Below, one piece after another: positions 1 to 10,569 of a DNA stretch of 64,000 bases (the stretch's first letter is position 1; each line of letters starts with the position of its first letter). The position numbers were made by a program, and so were the translations under genes. Origin of the DNA: Osmia lignaria lignaria (taxonomy: Eukaryota > Arthropoda > Insecta > Hymenoptera > Megachilidae); NCBI RefSeq assembly GCF_051020975.1, contig NC_135035.1, positions 2,418,001 to 2,482,000 on the forward strand. The letters are read 5' to 3'. Below the pieces are notes generated by a model. That model was not told the origin of the DNA and did no database searches. It saw only the letters and a program-made list of their open reading frames with translations.

Positions 1-937
1 AGATCAAGGTACATTTTATAACAACATCGTTCATACTATATCTACATTGGATATAATATAATATACTGATCCCTTCCCACAGATCAATGTACATTTAGTA
101 ACACCATCATTCATACTATATCTACACTGGATATAATACAATATACGGATTCCTCCCCACAGATCAATGTACATTTTATAACAACATCGTTCATACTATA
201 TCTACATTGGATATAATGTAATATACTGATCCCTTCCCATACGTCAATGTACATATAATAGCAAAATCGTTATTACTATATCTACATTACGTATAATGTA
301 ATATACTGATCCCTGCTCACAGATCATTGTACCTATATTTAATAACAATATCCTTAGTACTATATCCACATTACACATAATGTAATATACTGATTCCTTC
401 CCACAGATCAACGTACATTTAATAACAACAGCATTCATACTATATCAACACTAGGTATAACGTAATATAGTGATTACATCCCACAGATCAAGGTACATTC
501 AATATCGATATCATTATTACTATATCTACATTAGATAAAATGTAATATACTGATCCCTTCCCACAGATGAAGGTGCCTACATTTTGTAACAATATCATTA
601 TTACTATATCTTCATTAGATATAATGTAATATACTAATCCCTGCCCACAGATCAATGTATATTTAGTAGCGATATCATTATTACTATATCTACATTGGAT
701 ATAATGTAATATACTGAACCCTCCCCACAGATCAATGTACCTACATTTAACAACAATATCATTAGTACTACGTCCACATTGCATATAATGTAATATACTG
801 ATTCCTTGCCACAGATCAGTGTACATTTAATAACAACATCATTCATTACATATCTATATTGGGTACAATGTAATATAGTGATTACATCCCACAGATTGAT
901 GTACATGTAATATCGATATCATTATTACTATATCTAC
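1..937 (+). repeat. Repeat segment, left copy of the 8,375-bp-spaced pair
   Basis: Bases 1-937 match 8,376-9,312 with a constant offset of 8,375. The only difference I found is one base near 352 (C here, T in the other copy). The match runs off the left edge of the window. It stops at about 937, where the partner changes from CATTAG to CAGTAG and continues into another monomer series. A third copy of most of this block lies near 40,960-41,896, being 8,376-9,312 moved by 32,584. Confidence 0.9.
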
Positions 938-1198
938 ATTAGATATAATGTAATATACTGATCCCGGCCCATAGTTCAATGTACCTATATTTAATAACAA
1001 TATCATTAGTACTATATCCACATCACATATAATGTAATATACTGATCCCTTCCCACAGATCAATGTACATTTAGTAACACCATCATTCATACTATATCTA
1101 CACTAGGTATAATGTAACATAGTGATTACATCCCACAGATCAATGTACATTTAATAACAACATCATTCATAATATAACTACATTGGATATAATGTAAT
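900..1198 (+). repeat. Short patchwork monomers between larger repeat blocks
   Basis: The first part (about 900-1,100) resembles 11,720-11,900 (offset 10,820), sharing an ATATCGATAT-containing monomer. The second part (about 1,070 onward) follows 2,768 onward (offset 1,698). This places at least two ancient switch points within 300 bp. Nothing but satellite monomers is present. Confidence 0.7.
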
Positions 1199-1460
1199 AT
1201 ACTGATCCCTTCCCACAGATCAATGTACATATAACAGCAACATCGTTAGTACTATATCTGCATTAGGTATAATGTAATCTAGTGACTACATCCCACAGAT
1301 CATTGTACGTTTAATAACACCATCATTCATGCTATAGCTAAATTGGATATAATGTAATATACTCACCCCTTCCCACAGATCAAGGTACCTACATTTAATA
1401 ACAATATCATTATTACTACATCTACATTAGATATAAAGTAATATACTGATCCCTGCCCAC

Positions 1461-1628
1461 AGTTCAATGTCCCTATATTTAATAATAATATCATTAGTAC
1501 AATATCCACATCATATATAATGTAATATACTGATCCCTGCCCACAGTTCAATGTAACTATATTTAATAACAATATCATTAGTACTATATCCACATCATAT
1601 ATAATGTAATATACTGATTCCTTCCCAC
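1461..1628 (+). repeat. Tandem duplication of one 84-bp monomer
   Basis: Two adjacent 84-bp monomers start AGTTCAATGT at 1,461 and 1,545 and carry the same TCCACATCATATATAATG core. The related stretch at 3,061-3,249 has only one, so this is a single-monomer gain (or a loss there). The pair recurs at 34,045-34,212. Confidence 0.85.
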
Positions 1629-1758
1629 AGATCAATGTACATATAATAGCAATATCGTTATTACTATATCAACATCAGATATGTAATATACATTTAAAAA
1701 CAAATCATTATTACTATATCTACGTCGGTTGTAACGAAATGTACTGATTCCTTCCCAA
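1629..1758 (+). repeat. Fused short dimer, 130 bp, with a deletion across the monomer joint
   Basis: Here two monomers occupy 130 bp instead of 160. The first monomer loses its tail: CAGATAT passes directly into GTAATATACATTT, so the C-rich tail and the next monomer's GATCAA are missing. The second half carries the unusual CGTCGGTTGTAACG core. The same type of joint appears in the CGATAT blocks at 17,149, 17,836 and 18,285. Confidence 0.85.
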
Positions 1759-1842
1759 GGATCAATGTACATATAATCGCAATATCATTATTAGTTACTA
1801 TATCTACATCGGTTGTAACGCAATATACTGATTCCTTCCCAC
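1759..1842 (+). repeat. Divergent CGGTTGTAACG monomer, 84 bp
   Basis: This monomer has CATCGGTTGTAACG where others have CATTAGATATAATG, which destroys the usual second dyad. It reaches 84 bp by a different four-base insertion (TTAG in ATTATTAGTTAC), not the usual insertion in the first palindrome. Together with the preceding fused dimer it is the only place this core appears, apart from the copy at 34,343-34,426. Confidence 0.85.
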
Positions 1843-2090
1843 AGATCAATGTACATTTAATAGCAATATCATTAGTACTATATCTACATTAGATATAATG
1901 TAATATACTGATCCCTTCGCACAGATCAAGATACCTACATTTAATAACAATATCATTATTACTATATCTACAGTAGATATAATGAAATATACTGATCCCT
2001 GCCCACAGATCAATGTACCTACATTTAATAACAATATCATTAGTACTACGTCCACATTACATATAATGTAGTATACTGATTCCTTCTCAC

Positions 2091-2754
2091 AGATCAGTGT
2101 AGACTTAATAACAACATCCCTCATACTATATCAACACTAGGTATAATGTAATATACTGATCCCTTCCCACAGACCAAGGTGCCTACAGTTAGTAACAATA
2201 TCATTATTACTATATCTACATTAGATATAATGTAATATACTGATCCCTTCCCACAGACCAAGGTGCCTACAGTTAGTAACAATATCATTATTACTATATC
2301 TACAGTAGATATAATGAAATATACTGATCCCTGCCCACAGATCAATGTACCTACATTTAATAACAATATCATTAGTACTACGTCCACATTACATATAATG
2401 TAGTATACTGATTCCTTCTCACAGATCAGTGTAGACTTAATAACAACATCCCTCATACTATATCAACACTAGGTATAATGTAATATACTGATCCCTTCCC
2501 ACAGACCAAGGTGCCTACAGTTAGTAACAATATCATTATTACTATATCTACATTAGATATAATGTAATATACTGATCCCTTCCCACAGACCAAGGTGCCT
2601 ACAGTTAGTAACAATATCATTATTACTATATCTACAGTAGATATAATGAAATATACTGATCCCTGCCCACAGATCAATGTACCTACATTTAATAACAATA
2701 TCATTAGTACTACGTCCACATTACATATAATGTAGTATACTGATCCCTTCCCAC
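2091..2754 (+). repeat. 332-bp tetramer in two tandem copies
   Basis: Four monomers (80+84+84+84 bp) at 2,091-2,422 are repeated at 2,423-2,754. Within each tetramer the second and third monomers are themselves near-duplicates starting AGACCAAGG (2,171 and 2,255 in copy 1). They differ by CATTAG versus CAGTAG and AATGTAAT versus AATGAAAT. The related region near 9,431-9,760 has a single tetramer. The tandem pair recurs at 34,675-35,338. Confidence 0.93.
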
Positions 2755-4559
2755 AGATCAATGTACATTTAGTAACACCATCATTCATACTATATCTACA
2801 CTAGGTATAATGTAACATAGTGATTACATCCCACAGATCAATGTACATTTAATAACAACATCATTCATAATATAACTACATTGGATATAATGTAATATAC
2901 TGATCCCTTCCCACAGATCAATGTACATATAACAGCAACATCGTTAGTACTATATCTGCATTAGGTATAATGTAATCTAGTGACTACATCCCACAGATCA
3001 TTGTACGTTTAATAACACCATCATTCATGCTATAGCTAAATTGGATATAATGTAATATACTCACCCCTTCCCACAGATCAAGGTACCTACATTTAATAAC
3101 AATATCATTATTACTACATCTACATTAGATATAAAGTAATATACTGATCCCTGCCCACAGTTCAATGTACCTATATTTAATAATAATATCACTAGTACTA
3201 TATCCACATCATATATAATGTAATATACTGATTCCTTCCCACAGATCAATGTACATTAACAACAACATCATTCATGCTATAGCTAAATTGGATATAATGT
3301 AATATACTGATCCCTGCCCACAGATCAATGTACCTACATTTAATAACAATATCATTAGTACTATATCTACATTAGATATAATGTAATATACTGATCCCTG
3401 CCCACAGATCAATGTACCTACATTTAGTAACAATATCATTATTACTATATCTACATTAGATATAATGTAATATACTGATCCCTGCCCACCGGTCAATGTA
3501 CATTTAATAACAACATCGTTCATACTATATCCACATTAGGTATAATGTAATATAGTGATTACGTCCCACAGATCAATGTACCTACATTTAACAACAATAT
3601 CCTTAGTACTATATCCACATTACACATAATGTAATATACTGATTCCTTCCCACAGATCAATGTACATTTAACAACAACATCATTCGTACTATATCTACAT
3701 TGGATATAATGTAATATACTGATCCCTTCCCACAGATCAATGTACCTACATTTAATAACAATATCCTTAGTACTATATCCACATTACACATAATGTAATA
3801 TACTGATTCCTTCCCACAGAACAATGTACATTTAATAACACTATCATTCATACTATATCTACACGAGGTATAATGTAATATAGTGATTACATCCCACAGA
3901 TCAATGTACATATAACAACAGCATCATTCATACTATATCTACATTGGATATAATGTAATATACTGATCCCTTCCCACAGGTCAATGTACATATAATAGTA
4001 TAATTGTTATTACTATATCTACATTAGGTATAATGTAATGTATTTACTACATCCTACAGATCATTGTACATTTAATAACATCATTCATGCTATAGCTAAA
4101 TTGGCTATAATGTAATATACTCACCCCTTCCCACAGATCAAGGTACCTACATTTAATAACAATATCATTATTACTACATCTACATTAGATATAAAGTAAT
4201 ATACTGATCCCTGCCCACAGTTCAATGTATCTATATTTAATAATAATATCATTAGTACTATATCCACATCATATATAATGTAATATACTGATTCCTTCCC
4301 ACAGATCAATGTACATTAACAACAACATCATTCATGCTATAGCTAAATTGGATATAATGTAATATACTGATGCCTGCCCACCGGTCAATGTACATTTAAT
4401 AACAACATCGTTCATACTATATCCACATTAGGTATAATGTAATATAGTGATTACGTCCCACAGATCAATGTACCTACATTTAATAACAATATCCTTAGTA
4501 CTATACCCACATTACACATAATGTAATATACTGATTCCTTCCCACAGATCAATGTACAT
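2755..4559 (+). repeat. Mixed monomer stretch shared with several other places
   Basis: This stretch contains only satellite monomers. About 2,755-3,560 matches about 9,764-10,569 (offset 7,009). About 3,650-5,680 matches 28,850-30,880 (offset 25,200). It includes shortened monomers in which TTTAATAACATCATTCATGCTATAG lacks three bases, and the tail CTCACCCCTTCCCAC. Confidence 0.85.
3322..3405 (+). repeat. Example of the 84-bp monomer form
   Basis: This copy represents the long form. It differs from the 80-bp form mainly by four extra bases, which turn the first palindrome into AATGTACCTACATT (3,327-3,340): the same arms AATGTA and TACATT with a CC spacer. The second dyad TACATTAGATATAATGTA lies at 3,368-3,385. 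The extra bases and linked differences (AATATCATTAGTAC in place of AACATCATTCATAC) mark a separate monomer class. 84 is a multiple of three, so the minus strand stays open through runs of this form, giving a meaningless 28-residue translated repeat. Confidence 0.95.
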
Positions 4560-5790
4560 TTAACAACAACATCATTCATACTATAACTACATTGGATATA
4601 ATGTAATATACTGATCCCTTCCCACAGATCAAGGTATCTGCATTTAATAACAACATCATTATTACTATATCTACACTAGATATAATGCAATATACGGATT
4701 CCTTCCCACAGATCAATGTACATTTAATAACAACATCATTCATACTATATCTGCATTGGATATAATGTAATATACTGATCCCTGCCCACCGGTCAATGTA
4801 CATTTAATAACAACATCGTTCATACTATATCCACATTAGGTATAATGTAACATAGTGATTACGTCCCACAGATCAATGTACCTACATTTAATAACAATAT
4901 CCGCAGTACTATATCCACATTACACATAATGTAATATACTGATTCCTTCCCACAGATCAATGTACATTGAACAACAACATCATTCATACTATATCTACAA
5001 TGGATATAATGTAATATACTGATCCCTTCCCACAGATCAATGTACCTACATTTAATCACAATATCCTTAGTACTGTATCCACATTACACATAATGTAATA
5101 TACTGATTCCCTCCCACAGATCAATGTACATTTAATAACAACATTATTCATACTATATCTACACTAGGGATAATGTAACATAGTGATTACATCCCGCAGA
5201 TCAATTTACACTTAATAACAACATCATTCATACTATAACTACATTGGATATAATGTAATATACTGATCCCTTCCCACAGATTAAGGTATCTACATTTAAT
5301 AACAATATCATTATTACTATATCTACACTAGATATGATGCAATATACGGATTCCTGCCCACAGATCAATGTACATTTAATAACAACATCATTCATACTAT
5401 ATCTGCATTGGATATAATGTAATATACTGATCCCTTCCCACAGGTCAATGTACATACAATAGCAAAATCGTTATTACTATATCTACATTAGGTTTAATGT
5501 AATGTATTTACTACATCCTACAGATCATTGTACATTTAATAACATCATTCATGCTATAGCTAAATTGGATATAATGTAATATACTCACCCCTTCCCACAG
5601 ATCAAGGTACCTACATTTAATAACAATATCATTATTACTACATCTACATTAGATATAAAGTAATATACTGATCCCTGCCCACAGTTCAATGTACCTATAT
5701 TTAATAATAATATCATTAGTACTATATCCACATCATATATAATGTAATATACTGATTCCTTCCCACAGATCAATGTACATTAACAACAAC
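4560..5790 (+). repeat. Older repeat of 15,301-16,531 (offset 10,741)
   Basis: The monomer order and length pattern agree over about 1.2 kb with a constant offset of 10,741. Several base differences are visible, for example TATCTGCATTT here versus TATCTACATTT and CAGATCAATG versus CATATCGATG. This pair is therefore more diverged than the 32,584-bp pair. It contains only satellite monomers. Confidence 0.8.
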
Positions 5791-7883
5791 ATCATTCATG
5801 CTATAGCTAAATTGGATATAATGTAATATACTGATCCCTGCCCACAGATCAATGTACCTACATTTAATAACAATATCATTAGTACTATATCTACATTAGA
5901 TATAATGTAATATACTGATCCCTGCCCACAGTTCAACGTAACTATATTTAATAACAATATCATTAGTACTATATCCACATCATATATAATGTAATATACT
6001 GATTCCTTCCCACAGATCAATGTACATTTAACAACCGCATCATTCATACTATGTCTACATTGGATATAATGTAATATACTGTTCCCTTCCCACAGATCAA
6101 TGTACATATAATAACAATATCATTATTACTATAACTACACTAGATATAATGTAATATACTGATTCCTTCCCTCAGATCAATGTACATTTAATATCGATAT
6201 CATTATTACTATTTCTACATTAGATATAATGTAATATACTGATCCCTTCCCACAGATCAATGTACCTACCGTTTAATAACAATACCATTAGTACTACGTC
6301 CACATTACATATAATGTAGTATACTGATTCCTTCTCTCAGATCAGTGTAGATTTAATAACAACATCCTTCATACTATATCAACACTAGGTATAATGTGAT
6401 ATACTGATCCCTTCCCACAGACCAAGGTGCCTACATTTAGTAACAATATCATTATTACTATATCTACATTAGATATAATGTAATATACTGATCTCTGCCC
6501 ACCGGTCAATGTACATTTAATAACAACATCGTTCATACTATATACACATTAGGTATAATGTAATATAGTGATTACGTCCCACAGATCAATGTACCTACAT
6601 TTAATAACAATATCCTTAGTACTATATCCACATCACACATAATGTAATATACTGATTCCTTCCCACAGAACAATGTACATTTAATAACCCCATCATTCAT
6701 ACTATATCTACACGAGGTATAATGTAATATAGTGATTACATCCCACAGATCAATGTACACTTAAAAACAACATCATTCATACTATAACTACATTGGATAT
6801 AATGTAACATACTGATCCCTTCCCACAGATCAAGGTATCTACATTTAATAACAACATCATTATTACTATATCTACACTAGATATAATGCAATATACGGAT
6901 TCCTTCCCACAGATCAATGTACATTTAATAACAACATCATTCATACTATATCTGCATTGGATATAATGTAATATACTGATCCCTTCCCACAGGTCAATGT
7001 ACATACAATAGCAAAATCGTTATTACTATATCTATATTAGGTATAATGTAATGTATTTACTACATCCTACAGATCATTGTACATTTAATAATATCATTCA
7101 TGCTATAGCTTAATTGGATATAATGTAATATACTCACCCCTTCCCACAGATCAAGGTAGCTACATTTAATAACATTATCATTAATACTATATCTACATGA
7201 GATATAATGTTATATACTAATCCCTGCCCACAGATCAATGTACATTTAATAACAACATCATTCATACTATATCTACATTGGATATAATGTAATATACTGA
7301 TCCCTTCCCATACGTCAATGTACATATAATAGCAAAATCATTATTACTATATCTACATTAGGTATAATGTAATATACTGATCCCTGCCCACAGATCAATG
7401 TACCTACATTTAATAACAATATCATTAGTACTACGTCCACATTACATATAATGTAGTATACTGATTCCTTCTCACAGATCAGTGTAGATTTAATAACAAC
7501 ATCCTTCATACTATATCAACACTAGGTATAATGTAACATACTGATCCCTTCTCACAGACCAAGGTGCCTACATTTAGTAACAATATCATTATTACTATAT
7601 CTACATTAGATATAATGTAATATCCTGATCCCTGCCCACCGGTCAATGTACATTTAATAACAACATCGTTCATACTATATCCACATTATGTATAATGTAA
7701 TATAGTGATTACGTCCCACAGATCAATGTACCTACATTTAATAACATTATCATTAATACTATATCTACATGAGATATAATGTTATATACTAATCCCTGCC
7801 CACAGATCAATGTATATTTAATAGCGATATCATTATTACTATATCTACATTAGATATAATGTTATATACTGATCCCTGCCCAC
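5791..7883 (+). repeat. Mixed monomer stretch, no gene
   Basis: This stretch holds only satellite monomers of the 80- and 84-bp classes. About 7,312-8,001 matches 19,873-20,562 (offset 12,561). Part (5,931-6,084) reappears at 30,884-31,037. A monomer with TACCGTTTAATAACAATACC near 6,268 carries one extra base in the first palindrome region. Confidence 0.8.
7232..7311 (+). repeat. Example of the 80-bp monomer form
   Basis: This copy is close to the consensus of the short form. It holds a perfect 10-bp palindrome AATGTACATT at 7,237-7,246 and a second dyad TACATTGGATATAATGTA at 7,274-7,291 (6-bp arms, 6-bp centre). The dyad centres are 41 bp apart, and the next monomer's first dyad follows 39 bp later. 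The tail is GATCCCTTCCCAT. Because 80 is not a multiple of three, reading frames shift at each such monomer. Confidence 0.95.
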
Positions 7884-8455
7884 AGTTCAATGTACCTATA
7901 CTTAATAACAATATCATTAGTACTATATCCACATCATATATAATGTAATATACCGATTCCTTCCCACAGATCAACGTAGATTTAATAACAACATCATTCA
8001 TACTATATCAACACTAGGTATAATGTAATATAGTGATTACATCCCACAGATCAAGGTACATTTTATAACAACATCGTTCATACTATATCTACGGTGGATA
8101 TAATGTAATATACTGATCCCTTCCCACAGACCAAGGTGCCTACATTTAGTAACAATATCATTATTACTATAACTACATTAGATATAATGTTATATACTGA
8201 TCCCTGCCCACAGTTCATTGTACCTATACTTAATAACAATATCATTAGTTGTATATCCACATCATATATAATGTAATATACTGATTCCTTCCCACAGATC
8301 AACGTAGATTTAATAACAACATCATTCATACTATATCAACACTAGGTATAATGTAATATAGTGATTACATCCCACAGATCAAGGTACATTTTATAACAAC
8401 ATCGTTCATACTATATCTACATTGGATATAATATAATATACTGATCCCTTCCCAC
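7884..8455 (+). repeat. 328-bp tetramer, tandem duplication with an incomplete second copy
   Basis: Monomers starting at 7,884 (84 bp), 7,968 (80), 8,048 (80) and 8,128 (84) form a 328-bp tetramer. The first three recur at 8,212, 8,296 and 8,376 with few changes (for example TTCAATGTACC versus TTCATTGTACC), after which the series diverges at 8,456. The pair recurs at 40,468-41,039. Confidence 0.88.
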
Positions 8456-9312
8456 AGATCAATGTACATTTAGTAACACCATCATTCATACTATATCTAC
8501 ACTGGATATAATACAATATACGGATTCCTCCCCACAGATCAATGTACATTTTATAACAACATCGTTCATACTATATCTACATTGGATATAATGTAATATA
8601 CTGATCCCTTCCCATACGTCAATGTACATATAATAGCAAAATCGTTATTACTATATCTACATTACGTATAATGTAATATACTGATCCCTGCTCACAGATC
8701 ATTGTACCTATATTTAATAACAATATTCTTAGTACTATATCCACATTACACATAATGTAATATACTGATTCCTTCCCACAGATCAACGTACATTTAATAA
8801 CAACAGCATTCATACTATATCAACACTAGGTATAACGTAATATAGTGATTACATCCCACAGATCAAGGTACATTCAATATCGATATCATTATTACTATAT
8901 CTACATTAGATAAAATGTAATATACTGATCCCTTCCCACAGATGAAGGTGCCTACATTTTGTAACAATATCATTATTACTATATCTTCATTAGATATAAT
9001 GTAATATACTAATCCCTGCCCACAGATCAATGTATATTTAGTAGCGATATCATTATTACTATATCTACATTGGATATAATGTAATATACTGAACCCTCCC
9101 CACAGATCAATGTACCTACATTTAACAACAATATCATTAGTACTACGTCCACATTGCATATAATGTAATATACTGATTCCTTGCCACAGATCAGTGTACA
9201 TTTAATAACAACATCATTCATTACATATCTATATTGGGTACAATGTAATATAGTGATTACATCCCACAGATTGATGTACATGTAATATCGATATCATTAT
9301 TACTATATCTAC
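8376..9312 (+). repeat. Right copy of the 8,375-bp-spaced pair
   Basis: It is the partner of 1-937. It ends inside a monomer at about 9,313, where the sequence switches to the CAGTAG/AATGAAAT series found at 1,972. The monomer spanning the switch is therefore a chimera of two classes. Confidence 0.9.
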
Positions 9313-10569
9313 AGTAGATATAATGAAATATACTGATCCCTGCCCACAGATCAATGTACCTACATTTAATAACAATATCATTAGTACTACGTCCACATTA
9401 CATATAATGTAGTATACTGATTCCTTCTCACAGATCAGTGTAGATTTAATAACAACATCCCTCATACTATATCAACACTAGGTATAATGTAATATACTGA
9501 TCCCTTCCTACAGACCAAGGTGGCTACAGTTAGTAACAATATCATTATTACTACATCTACATTAGATATAATGTAATATACTGATCCCTTCCCACAGACC
9601 AAGGTGCCTACAGTTAGTAACAATATCATTATTACTATATCTACAGTAGATATAATGAAATATACTGATCCCTGCCCACAGATCAATGTACCTACATTTA
9701 ATAACAATATCATTAGTACTACGTCCACATTACATATAATGTAGTATACTGATCCCTTCCCACAGATCAATGTACATTTAGTAACACCATCATTCATACT
9801 ATATCTACACTAGGTATAATGTAACATAGTGATTACATCCCACAGATCAATGTACATTTAATAACAACATCATTCATAATATAACTACATTGGATATAAT
9901 GTAATATACTGATCCCTTCCCACAGATCAATGTACATATAACAGCAACATCGTTAGTACTATATCTGCATTAGGTATAATGTAATCTAGTGACTACATCC
10001 CACAGATCATTGTACGTTTAATAACACCATCATTCATGCTATAGCTAAATTGGATATAATGTAATATACTCACCCCTTCCCACAGATCAAGGTACCTACA
10101 TTTAATAACAATATCATTATTACTACATCTACATTAGATATAAAGTAATATACTGATCCCTGCCCACAGTTCAATGTACCTATATTTAATAATAATATCA
10201 CTAGTACTATATCCACATCATATATAATGTAATATACTGATTCCTTCCCACAGATCAATGTACATTAACAACAACATCATTCATGCTATAGCTAAATTGG
10301 ATATAATGTAATATACTGATCCCTGCCCACAGATCAATGTACCTACATTTAATAACAATATCATTAGTACTATATCTACATTAGATATAATGTAATATAC
10401 TGATCCCTGCCCACAGATCAATGTACCTACATTTAGTAACAATATCATTATTACTATATCTACATTAGATATAATGTAATATACTGATCCCTGCCCACCG
10501 GTCAATGTACATTTAATAACAACATCGTTCATACTATATCCACATTAGGTATAATGTAATATAGTGATT
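9313..10569 (+). repeat. Copy of 1,972-3,560 lacking one 332-bp tetramer
   Basis: The offset to the left copy is 7,341 before the tetramer and 7,009 after it. The difference of exactly 332 bp shows that this copy has one tetramer where the left has two. Small differences are present, for example TTCCTACAG at 9,505-9,513. The match ends where the ACCTACATTTAGTAAC monomer begins. Confidence 0.88.
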
